A stretch of DNA of 6,282 nucleotides from Fidelibacterota bacterium. Its GTDB lineage: Bacteria > Fidelibacterota > UBA2242 > B5-G15. This document shows, piece after piece, positions 1 to 6,282 of this stretch (positions are counted from its first letter, which is position 1; each line of letters opens with the position of its first letter). The position numbers were made by a program, and so were the translations under genes. The notes below the pieces were generated by a model. The model did not search any database. It was not told the DNA's origin and worked only from the letters and a program-made list of their open reading frames with translations. The stretch is taken from positions 1-6,282 of the forward strand of contig QNCQ01000115.1 in assembly GCA_003645825.1 (NCBI GenBank). Reading direction: 5' to 3'.

Positions 1-2591
1 AACAAATTCTTCATTTCTCTATAAAGTTCAAAGTAGCCGTTGTCTGAATAGCTATTGATATTTTGGGTCCAGACAAGGTAAAGTATAGAACCGGGCAGAT
101 ATTCCCACCTCACTACAAAGTTTGCTCTGTATTGCCTCATGTTGAAATTGGGATTATCGAAGGAAAAATCCACATCTCCATTTACATTATAATCTATATT
201 GTAAAGGTTTTCTCCCGCATCGTAGGAAATTTGCTTATCAGAAAATAGTGTAAATCTATCGTTAAAATTACGGGCTCTTGGATTAGATACTTCTTTAAAC
301 TTCGTGTATTTTCCCGAAGCTAAAAAAGGTTCGCAATAAAACTGAATGGAGAGATTGGGGGTAATTGTAAAATCAAATCTCATTTGTAATGCTGCCACTT
401 TATATTTTAACTCTGCAAGAATGTAATGATCGTTTCCATTTTCTTCTATGTGAGTAACCCATGCCCATGTATCCAAACTACTGGAATACCTTGGAGAGAG
501 TGAAAGTTTGAAATTCTGGGTTGGTCTTGCTGTTATGCCGATCTGGGTTCCAAAGCTGTTGGAACCATCCTCTCCTGCATAGTACTTAATAGATATATCT
601 CCATAGATATCTTTCCTGGAGTCTGTAACCATGCCCATCCATATATTCATGCTTTTTTCTCTCCAGAGAGCCGGACCGCCTCTTAGTGCTGAAGTAGAGA
701 TTCCTGGCAGCTGGAGTTCTGACCCCATATAAAAACCCCAGTAATTGTTAAAAACTATGTGGCCATTTATATTGCCTCCATCTGTAGTTTTTTCTTTTCC
801 AAAATTGTATGCTGACCAAAAATTAAAGTTAATCTGAAAGTTCCTGTAGAAATGTGATGGAGTCGTTTCTACATATGCAAGCCATGTGAACCATATTATG
901 TTGTCAACTTCTCTCATGTAGCCGAGATCGTTCACCTCGAAACCTGGACTTGCAGTGACACCTCCAATTGCAGCTCGGATATGGCCTCCGGCAATTTTCC
1001 CGAAGGCTAGTTTTCCTGCGTATCCATTTAGAAAAGTTCTATTAGTATCAAGGCTGACATAATCCGCATCAGGTCGCTGGAAATATCTCGCAGAGCTTTC
1101 CTGGGTGAGCCTTATAGCATATTTTGAGCCGTGAACATAAGAATAAGCAAGTGCAAAATCTATCATGTATTTTCTATTCCAGAACAAGCTTGTAAAATCT
1201 ATACCTCCTGTCAGTGCCTTATCTCTCAAGAAGTCAAGTTTGTCTGAGTTAATGTATCTGTGGGTATATGTTATGATTCCCCCCAGCGTTGTATTGCCAT
1301 TCCTGTAATCCTTCTGTACACGAGCCACAGAGTAACTAGTTAAGGGTTCTATTATTTCTTTCCGGGACTGACCAGAAGCCAAGGTAATCTTTGCATATTC
1401 GTTACTAGTTACTGCTTCAAGTATTCCTAGGGAAAGTCCCCCCTTTGTTTTCCCGGTTATCTTGCCTGCAAATAGTATGGTTGTCCATTCAGGTTGATTA
1501 ATCAAGCATGTGTCCGAAGAATAATCGTCTGATACATCTCTTTGGGGAGCTCTTCCTATTCTCCGGGAATAGAAAAGGCTGTTACCAGAGAGGAAGCCAT
1601 CACCTATTCCAAGTTTAAAACCGAAGATATTATTGCCTTCTACAAAGAAAGGCCTTTTTTCGGGATAGAATGTTTCGTAAGCAGAGAGGTTGAGCACCCC
1701 GGGATCTGCCTCAACCTGCCCGAAGTCGGGGTTTATGGTCATATCCATAGTCATATTATTGGTAAGACCTACCTTTATATCGCAACCTATATTCGATAGC
1801 AAATCGTATTTCTCAGGATGCATGCTTGTAGAGAGTTCTCTGGATACTTTGGCACCTCCGAGAGTATAAGGAAATATATATACTCTTTTCTGCCGTGGGA
1901 TATTCTGTAGCCCAATTAATGTACCATAGTGACTTACCCATCCTACTTCATTTTTTGACCAGTATGTCCAGTATTGATCTTCATGCTTCCTTGCAATATG
2001 CCTGTAAACCTGGAGACCCCATTCCTGTACATTCTCTTCGGGGAATCTTAATTCCTTAAAAGGTATCTTGAATTCAGCATACCACCCTGCACCATCAATG
2101 CGTGTTGCACAATACCATATAGGATCCCAGTTTGCATCCCTATTTTCGTCATCGAATCGGATTAGATCTCTCTTGACTCCAGCGGGATTTACCCAGAATT
2201 CAAAAGCTGTTCGATTGTCGTTATAGCTGTCAATCGAAACTGATATCCAATCCGACGAGGTATATGTGTCACGCCTGGAAAGTATTGCCTTTATTTTATT
2301 GGGCTCGGAGTCATAGGCGTAAACGAAGAAATATATGTTTTTATTGTCATAAGCGACTTGAAACAAAGTTTTCTCTGTTCCAGGTTTCCCCTCGTTCGGA
2401 TTTCTTTGAATGAAACCTGCCCCTTTGGGTGCTCTCTGCCAGACGGGCTCATTCGGAACACCATCAATGGTAACCCTCTCTCCGGGAGAAAGTTTTTCTG
2501 CCATCACCTGTTTCTCAGAAGCATCCAGTTGAGAACCTGCTATACCAATGCTAACAAAAAGGGAAATAACTAATACCTTTTTCGTTTTCAC
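1..2591 (-). CDS. DUF5916 family protein: CBM9-like domain plus predicted outer-membrane beta-barrel (3' end outside window)
   Basis: I checked the reverse frame codon by codon; it is open from the GTG at 2591 to the window edge, giving 863 residues with no stop or frameshift. Residues 1-24 look like a signal peptide: a KTKK basic start, a hydrophobic core at about 6-19, and a cleavage site near A18-G19 or A24. About 35-228 matches the CBM9-like domain of this family (VTIDGVPNEPVW from residue 40). After it come DUF5916 hallmarks: NPDFGQVEADPG at 287-298, YPEKRPFFVEG at 309-319, FYSRRIGRAP at 340-349, and a GKITGKT-like strand. The rest, to residue 863, is aromatic-rich alternating sequence typical of beta-strands in a large barrel. 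The family is taken to be an outer-membrane protein of unknown function, and sugar binding by the CBM9-like part is unproven. The last visible residues (GSILYLVWTQ, then GYFELYREMKNL) resemble the family's C-terminal end, so probably only some 20-40 residues are missing. GTG is chosen over in-frame ATGs at 2603 and 2615 because GGAGGG lies just upstream of it. Family assignment is firm; function is not. Confidence 0.9.
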   Translation of the reverse strand, partial: MKTKKVLVISLFVSIGIAGSQLDASEKQVMAEKLSPGERVTIDGVPNEPVWQRAPKGAGFIQRNPNEGKPGTEKTLFQVAYDNKNIYFFVYAYDSEPNKIKAILSRRDTYTSSDWISVSIDSYNDNRTAFEFWVNPAGVKRDLIRFDDENRDANWDPIWYCATRIDGAGWYAEFKIPFKELRFPEENVQEWGLQVYRHIARKHEDQYWTYWSKNEVGWVSHYGTLIGLQNIPRQKRVYIFPYTLGGAKVSRELSTSMHPEKYDLLSNIGCDIKVGLTNNMTMDMTINPDFGQVEADPGVLNLSAYETFYPEKRPFFVEGNNIFGFKLGIGDGFLSGNSLFYSRRIGRAPQRDVSDDYSSDTCLINQPEWTTILFAGKITGKTKGGLSLGILEAVTSNEYAKITLASGQSRKEIIEPLTSYSVARVQKDYRNGNTTLGGIITYTHRYINSDKLDFLRDKALTGGIDFTSLFWNRKYMIDFALAYSYVHGSKYAIRLTQESSARYFQRPDADYVSLDTNRTFLNGYAGKLAFGKIAGGHIRAAIGGVTASPGFEVNDLGYMREVDNIIWFTWLAYVETTPSHFYRNFQINFNFWSAYNFGKEKTTDGGNINGHIVFNNYWGFYMGSELQLPGISTSALRGGPALWREKSMNIWMGMVTDSRKDIYGDISIKYYAGEDGSNSFGTQIGITARPTQNFKLSLSPRYSSSLDTWAWVTHIEENGNDHYILAELKYKVAALQMRFDFTITPNLSIQFYCEPFLASGKYTKFKEVSNPRARNFNDRFTLFSDKQISYDAGENLYNIDYNVNGDVDFSFDNPNFNMRQYRANFVVRWEYLPGSILYLVWTQNINSYSDNGYFELYREMKNL

Positions 2592-2595
2592 TATA

Positions 2596-2601
2596 CCCTC
2601 C
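2596..2601 (-). promoter_or_regulatory. Ribosome binding site of the DUF5916 gene
   Basis: On the minus strand GGAGGG is followed by a four-base TATA spacer and the GTG at 2591. This decides the start. The nearer alternative ATG (2603-2601) overlaps the first G of this site, and the ATG at 2615 has only an AAGG directly abutting it. The GTG start also gives the most compact signal peptide. Confidence 0.75.
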
Positions 2602-2656
2602 ATCAACTCAAGCATCCTTCATAAGACTCTATCTAATCAAAAAGGTTGTCCATTTG

Positions 2657-2670
2657 TTTAGCCGGTTAAA
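2657..2670. promoter_or_regulatory. Candidate operator: imperfect palindrome TTTAGCCGGTTAAA
   Basis: The 14-base sequence TTTAGCCGGTTAAA matches its own reverse complement at 12 of 14 positions, with an exact CCGG centre. Even symmetry around a central CpG with A/T-rich arms resembles operators of LacI-family sugar repressors. It lies 66 bases upstream of the DUF5916 start and about 54 bases upstream of the candidate -35 of the rightward genes, so it could affect either or both. No regulator gene is visible in the window. A palindrome this short in AT-rich DNA may be chance. Confidence 0.3.
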
Positions 2671-2723
2671 AAACATTTATTCTTCGAATTTAACATGTTC
2701 CGGGATATTCAATCCACTTTTGC

Positions 2724-2752
2724 TTGTCATTTTTGCATATGATTTATATCTT
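2724..2752 (+). promoter_or_regulatory. Candidate sigma70-type promoter for the GH1-peptidase pair
   Basis: TTGTCA at 2724-2729 matches five of six consensus -35 positions. A 17-base spacer leads to TATCTT at 2747-2752, which matches four of six -10 positions. Transcription would start near 2759, giving an untranslated leader of about 30-40 bases that includes the GAGGAG at 2765-2770. A better -10-like hexamer, TATGAT at 2738-2743, has no suitable -35. The call is tentative because the organism's promoter consensus is unknown. Confidence 0.3.
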
Positions 2753-2764
2753 CGAGGTGTTTTT

Positions 2765-2770
2765 GAGGAG
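2765..2770 (+). promoter_or_regulatory. GAGGAG, purine-rich site unusually far upstream of the GH1 start
   Basis: This is the best Shine-Dalgarno match upstream of the GH1 gene, but 20 bases separate it from the TTG at 2791 and 26 from the ATG at 2797, against the usual 5-9. No start codon followed by a useful frame lies at normal spacing: ATT at 2777 is followed at once by TAG. It may be a weak or non-functional site, so the GH1 start is less certain than those of its neighbours. Confidence 0.3.
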
Positions 2771-2790
2771 CTCTTTATTTAGTTTCTTGT

Positions 2791-4215
2791 TTGCCAATGC
2801 TGATATTAGTATACGCAGTTTTAATTATAATACTCTTACTTGTAATCTTAAACCTGAGATATCCCTCAGTAAGCTGGGATACGAATAACATTCGATTCGA
2901 AGGTCTGCTTTTCCCGGATGGTTTCATCTGGGGTGTCGCTACTTCATCTCATCAGGTGGAAGGTTATTGTGATAACAACGATTGGTACATATGGGAGAAT
3001 AGTATAGATGAGGTGGGAAAACCAAGGGTTAAGAATGGACAAAAATCTGGTGTGGCATGTGATCACTGGAATAGATACAGAGAGGACATCGAACTTATAA
3101 AAGAGCTTGGATGTAATGCTTATCGTTTTTCTATAGAGTGGAGTAAAGTTGAACCTGAGAAAAGTCGATGGGATGAGAAAGCAATTGATCATTACCAGGC
3201 TGTGTGCGAGTGCTTACTTGAAAAAGGAATACGCCCGTTTGTTACCCTGCATCATTTCACCAATCCTATCTGGATATGGGAAATGGGAGGGTTTGAGAAT
3301 GAGGATACGGTGAAATATTTTCTCGAATATGTAGAAAAGATCGTCACCTCCTTGAAAGTTTATGTCGATTGGTGGGCTACTTTTAATGAACCTGTTGTGT
3401 ATGCTGTACTGGGTTGGTATCTTGGGATTTTTCCTCCTGGCAAAAAAAATATCCTGGAAGCAACGAGGGTGCTGGCTAACCTACTCGAAGCTCATGCGAA
3501 GGCTTATTACGTAATACATGGAGCTGATGACTTTGATGCAGATGGAGATGGCGTAACATGCAATGTGGGCATCGTAAAAAGTGTGCAAATCTTCGATCCT
3601 TACCGGAGGTGGAATCTACTGGATTGGCTTGTTTTTTATATGCTGGACTACTACTACAATCAAAGTTTCATTGACGCGTTTTTATCCGGTGAATTCAAGG
3701 TAAACGTTCCACTTTCAGTGAGATACCGTAGAAGGATAGAACTTTTGGAAAACTCGCTTGACTGGGTGGGGCTTAATTATTATACCCGAGTTCTATGTGG
3801 CCTGGGGCTTTTTAGAAAAGAGAAGGTTATTCTTAAGAATACAAAGAGGCTCCCTGTAACTGATATGGGTTGGACAGTATATCCCCAGGGTTTATACAGA
3901 GCTCTGCTCCGACTTAGAAGCTTGGGGGTTCCCATATTTGTGACGGAGAATGGTATAGCGACCATGGACGAAAAATTACGAGGCGAGTTTATCCTTCAGC
4001 ATGTAGATGCGGTTCGAGAGGCTTTACTCGATGGTGTAGATGTTAGAGGGTATTTTTACTGGTCGCTGATGGACAATTTTGAATGGGCGGAAGGATTTGA
4101 TAAAAGATTTGGGTTATATTACGTAAATTATAATAACTTGGAAAGAGAATTGAAGAAAGGAAGTGAAATTTATAAAAAGATCATTCTGAACAATATAATG
4201 AGACAAAAGAGGTAA
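2791..4215 (+). CDS. Membrane-anchored family 1 glycoside hydrolase (beta-glycosidase)
   Basis: This 474-residue protein has a GH1 (beta/alpha)8 barrel at about 38-464, normal for the family. GH1 enzymes hydrolyse or transfer beta-linked sugars by a retaining mechanism. The acid/base is E200 in TFNEP (197-201) and the nucleophile is E386 in VTENG (384-388). Expected sugar-site residues are present: Q55 (SHQVEG), H155 (TLHHF), N199, Y330 (GLNYY), W424, and E431-W432 in WSLMDNFEWAEGF. E431, where 6-phospho-beta-glycosidases usually have Ser, favours non-phosphorylated substrates. The GYCDNNDWYIWE stretch near residue 58 resembles a GH1 subgroup I recall from Myxococcota and related bacteria. 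Unusually, residues 3-22 form a strongly hydrophobic segment with no clear cleavage site, so the enzyme is probably membrane-bound. A DxDxDG loop lies at 249-254. TTG at 2791 is the first possible start after the in-frame TGA at 2764; ATG at 2797 is equally possible and removes only two residues. The peptidase gene follows after two bases, so the two are probably co-transcribed. Substrate is undetermined. Confidence 0.93.
   Translation: MPMLILVYAVLIIILLLVILNLRYPSVSWDTNNIRFEGLLFPDGFIWGVATSSHQVEGYCDNNDWYIWENSIDEVGKPRVKNGQKSGVACDHWNRYREDIELIKELGCNAYRFSIEWSKVEPEKSRWDEKAIDHYQAVCECLLEKGIRPFVTLHHFTNPIWIWEMGGFENEDTVKYFLEYVEKIVTSLKVYVDWWATFNEPVVYAVLGWYLGIFPPGKKNILEATRVLANLLEAHAKAYYVIHGADDFDADGDGVTCNVGIVKSVQIFDPYRRWNLLDWLVFYMLDYYYNQSFIDAFLSGEFKVNVPLSVRYRRRIELLENSLDWVGLNYYTRVLCGLGLFRKEKVILKNTKRLPVTDMGWTVYPQGLYRALLRLRSLGVPIFVTENGIATMDEKLRGEFILQHVDAVREALLDGVDVRGYFYWSLMDNFEWAEGFDKRFGLYYVNYNNLERELKKGSEIYKKIILNNIMRQKR
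4208..4212 (+). promoter_or_regulatory. Ribosome binding site of the S9 peptidase gene, inside the GH1 3' end
   Basis: AGAGG lies five bases before the ATG at 4218 and overlaps the last sense codons of the GH1 gene, whose TAA is at 4213-4215. This arrangement fixes the peptidase start and suggests its translation is coupled to that of the GH1 gene. Confidence 0.75.
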
Positions 4216-4217
4216 AA

Positions 4218-6275
4218 ATGAGGAAACTTTTTCTGGTATCTCTCTTGTTTCTGATTTTTTTTATTAAGTCAGGAATTGGAGCTAGCAAAAGAGCTTTATC
4301 CTTTGATGATTTGATAAATTGTTATCGTATCTCAGACGTGGATTTAAGCCCCGATGGTAAGTGGATTGCTTTTACTCTTACTCAAGTTGATGAGAAAAAA
4401 AATGGATACCATTCTGATATATGGCTTGTCTCTTCTGATGGGAAAAGGCTAAGACAGATAACAACACACGAGAGTTCCAGCTGGTCTCCCAGGTGGTCTC
4501 CGGACGGAAAGAAACTGGCCTTCCTTTCCTCAAGAAGTGGGGTATCACAGATATGGGTTATTTCCATGAGTGGTGGGGAAGCCTACCAGCTGACCGATCA
4601 CTATACGGGTGTCAAAGACTTTATATGGAGCAATGATGGAGAAAAAATAGCTTTTGTAACGAGAGTTTATCCTGATTGTCCTGACCAGGAATGTAATGAG
4701 AAAAGGGATATCGAATTTGAAAATAGAGGTACCTCTGCAAGGGTATATGATGAATTACTGTTCAGGCACTGGGATAGGTGGTGGGACTACAAGCGGGCGC
4801 ATATCTTTGTACTGGACGTTAAAAGCGGAGAATTTAAAGACGTTACCCCTGGGGATTATGATTCTCCTCCAATAGCTCTCGGGAGAGGGTATGTTTTCTC
4901 TCCCGATGATCAGGAACTTCTTTTTACAAGCAATAGAGATTCAGTGATTGCAATAAGTACTAACAACGATGTATGGGCTGTTAATATTGAGACAGAGGAG
5001 ATAAGACTTATCTCTACGGGTTTTACAGATAGAAGTGGGAAGGGAAACGATCATAGCCCGAAATTTTCTCCTGATGGGAGGTACATTTCGTTTCTTTCAA
5101 TGAGGCGCCCGGGTTTCGAATCTGACAAAGCTGAGATTTTCATTAAGGAGGTAAAAACAGGAAAGGTAAAAAATCTTACCGGAGACATAGACCTCTCTGT
5201 AATAAACTATTTGTGGCACCCTACTGGAAGGAAGATCATTTTTGATGCAAGTCATCACGGAAGGAGGAAGATATTTGAGCTTGACGTAAAACAGGGAAAG
5301 ATAAAGTGTCTTGTAAGCGATGGTTACAACGTCCTCGCCGATATGGATAAAAATGGCGAGAAGCTGATTTACCTCCACTGTAGTATGAACAGACCTTGTG
5401 AGATCTATGAATATTCCTTCAAGAAAAGGAGAAGCAGAAGAATAACAAATCTTAATGATAAACTTTTCAAAGATGTAGGAATGAATAGACCGGAGGATTT
5501 TTGGTTCGAGGGAGCAGATGGTGACAGCGTCCATGGATTCATACTAAAGCCCCCGTTTTTTGATGCAAGTAAAAAATATCCGTGTGTGTTTTTGGTTCAC
5601 GGAGGTCCTCAGGGGGCATGGCACGACAGGTGGCATTACAGATGGAACGCTCAGGTCTGGGCTGCTCAGGGTTATGTGATAGTTATGATTAATCCTAGGG
5701 GTAGTACCGGATATGGGCAAAAGTTTACTGATGAGATCTCAAGGGATTGGGGGGGAAAGGTCTTTATAGATCTGGTAAAAGGGGAAGAATATGTGATAGA
5801 TAATTTTTCCTTCATCGATCCTGAAAGGCTTGCCGCAGCAGGAGCTTCCTACGGAGGCTACATGATAAACTGGGTAGAAGGACATATGGATAGATTTAAA
5901 TACCCCTTTCGGTGTCTCATAAATCATGACGGAGCTTTCAATCTCTACTCAAAGTATCTCACAACTGAAGAGCTCTGGTTCCCTGAATGGGAATTTGATG
6001 GGCCCTACTGGGTGAACAAGAAGTACTATAAAATGTGGTCTCCTCACAATTTTGTAAATAATTTCAGTACCCCTATGCTGATAATTCATGGTGAGAAAGA
6101 CTTTCGGCTGGACTATGCAGAGGGTATAGCTGCGTTTACTGCCTTGAGAAGGAGGGGAATAAAAGCGAGGCTCATCCTCTTTCCTGATGAGGGACACTGG
6201 GTACAAAAACCAAAGAACAGTCGCTTCTGGCACGGGGAAATTTTTAGATGGTTGAGAGAATTTATAAAGAAATAA
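4218..6275 (+). CDS. Secreted S9-family serine peptidase, dipeptidyl peptidase 5-like
   Basis: This 685-residue protein matches the size of bacterial DPP5 enzymes, periplasmic peptidases that release dipeptides from oligopeptide N-termini with a preference for Ala or hydrophobic residues at P1. Residues 1-22 are a signal peptide (MRK, hydrophobic core, cleavage near G21-A22). Seven PD40-type repeats form the beta-propeller, with SPDG-like cores starting near 44, 94, 138, 228, 284, 334 and 377. The DPP5-typical DCPDQEC and RHWDRWWD segments lie at 153-159 and 183-190. The alpha/beta-hydrolase domain spans about 430-685: HGGP at 461-464, NPRGSTGYG at 492-500, nucleophile S544 in GASYGGY, D628 in HGEKDFR and H660 in FPDEGHW, so the triad is complete. 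The EELWFPEWEF segment (584-593) is also typical of this subgroup. The start is secured by AGAGG five bases upstream, and the gene begins two bases after the GH1 stop. S9C/DPP5 membership is strong; the exact cleavage preference is inferred. An acylaminoacyl-peptidase label would be the main alternative. Confidence 0.93.
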   Translation: MRKLFLVSLLFLIFFIKSGIGASKRALSFDDLINCYRISDVDLSPDGKWIAFTLTQVDEKKNGYHSDIWLVSSDGKRLRQITTHESSSWSPRWSPDGKKLAFLSSRSGVSQIWVISMSGGEAYQLTDHYTGVKDFIWSNDGEKIAFVTRVYPDCPDQECNEKRDIEFENRGTSARVYDELLFRHWDRWWDYKRAHIFVLDVKSGEFKDVTPGDYDSPPIALGRGYVFSPDDQELLFTSNRDSVIAISTNNDVWAVNIETEEIRLISTGFTDRSGKGNDHSPKFSPDGRYISFLSMRRPGFESDKAEIFIKEVKTGKVKNLTGDIDLSVINYLWHPTGRKIIFDASHHGRRKIFELDVKQGKIKCLVSDGYNVLADMDKNGEKLIYLHCSMNRPCEIYEYSFKKRRSRRITNLNDKLFKDVGMNRPEDFWFEGADGDSVHGFILKPPFFDASKKYPCVFLVHGGPQGAWHDRWHYRWNAQVWAAQGYVIVMINPRGSTGYGQKFTDEISRDWGGKVFIDLVKGEEYVIDNFSFIDPERLAAAGASYGGYMINWVEGHMDRFKYPFRCLINHDGAFNLYSKYLTTEELWFPEWEFDGPYWVNKKYYKMWSPHNFVNNFSTPMLIIHGEKDFRLDYAEGIAAFTALRRRGIKARLILFPDEGHWVQKPKNSRFWHGEIFRWLREFIKK

Positions 6276-6282
6276 AGCGGGG

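Larger units (their letters stand above)
2592..2790. other. Divergent intergenic region
   Basis: This 199-base AT-rich spacer separates the starts of the leftward DUF5916 gene and the rightward GH1 gene, so both promoters should lie here. I see one moderate sigma70-like promoter toward the right (2724-2752) and one imperfect CpG-centred palindrome (2657-2670). I could not find a convincing promoter toward the left: a TGGACA on the minus strand at 2652-2647 has no -10 at usable spacing, and a TATAAA at 2748-2743 has no -35. There is no hairpin followed by a T-tract that would suggest a terminator, riboswitch or attenuator, and no small gene I would support. Confidence 0.7.

Noticed and set aside
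63..2573. Plus-strand open stretches at 63-248, 1542-1799 and 2358-2573 inside the leftward gene
   Set aside because: They lie antisense to the continuous, family-matching DUF5916 frame, have no ribosome binding sites I can see, and their translations resemble no known protein.
2601..2615. In-frame upstream ATG starts at 2603 and 2615 for the DUF5916 gene
   Set aside because: The first overlaps the GGAGGG site and the second has AAGG with no spacer; the GTG at 2591 has proper spacing and gives a cleaner signal peptide.
2683..2699. Short palindromes TTCGAA (2683-2688) and AACATGTT (2692-2699)
   Set aside because: Six- and eight-base perfect palindromes are expected by chance in AT-rich intergenic DNA, and neither extends beyond its core.
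2592..2790. Riboswitch, small RNA or terminator in the intergenic region
   Set aside because: I found no stable GC-rich hairpin, T-tract after a stem, or conserved riboswitch core by eye.
2757..2888. Short plus-strand frame from GTG 2757 (or TTG 2763) to TAA 2888, about 43 codons, considered as a leader peptide or frameshifted GH1 N-terminus
   Set aside because: It has no homology I recognise, overlaps the GH1 start region in another frame, and the GH1 frame already supplies a complete barrel, so no frameshift is needed.
2944..4567. Minus-strand open stretches at 2944-3192, 3780-3965 and 4382-4567
   Set aside because: They overlap the well-supported GH1 and S9 coding frames and show no recognisable domain or start signal.
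5097..6233. Minus-strand open stretches at 5097-5534, 5739-5927 and 5949-6233
   Set aside because: They are antisense to the S9 peptidase, whose frame is complete with all catalytic residues; they look like shadow frames.

Overview
The window holds one divergent locus of three protein-coding genes, all with intact frames. An incomplete leftward gene (2591 to 1) encodes a DUF5916-type protein: signal peptide, CBM9-like domain, then a long predicted outer-membrane beta-barrel. About 200 bp of intergenic DNA separates it from a rightward pair: a family 1 glycoside hydrolase with an N-terminal membrane segment (2791-4215), and, two bases after its stop, a secreted S9-family serine peptidase resembling dipeptidyl peptidase 5 (4218-6275).

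The host is most likely a Gram-negative (two-membrane) bacterium, because the DUF5916 product looks like an outer-membrane beta-barrel and the peptidase has a signal peptide. The DNA is moderately AT-rich. Arginine is often AGA/AGG and isoleucine often ATA, a habit common in thermophiles and several uncultured phyla. Clear Shine-Dalgarno sites precede two of the genes (GGAGGG before GTG, AGAGG before ATG), which argues against a typical Bacteroidetes member. I cannot name the phylum from the sequence.

Layout: 1-2591 minus, DUF5916 protein, missing only its C-terminal end; 2592-2790, divergent intergenic region with one candidate promoter for the rightward genes and a CpG-centred imperfect palindrome that could be an operator; 2791-4215 plus, GH1; 4218-6275 plus, S9/DPP5-like peptidase; 6276-6282, seven bases with nothing to call. 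There are no RNA genes, mobile elements or CRISPR arrays.

How the parts may work together is inference. The peptidase should cut dipeptides from oligopeptides in the periplasm, the DUF5916 barrel should sit in the outer membrane with unknown function, and the GH1 should be held at the cytoplasmic membrane and act on a beta-glycoside. A cell-envelope nutrient-processing or envelope-remodelling locus fits, but no transporter or regulator is visible to fix the substrate. The least ordinary element is the membrane-anchored GH1, with its poorly positioned ribosome binding site and uncertain topology.
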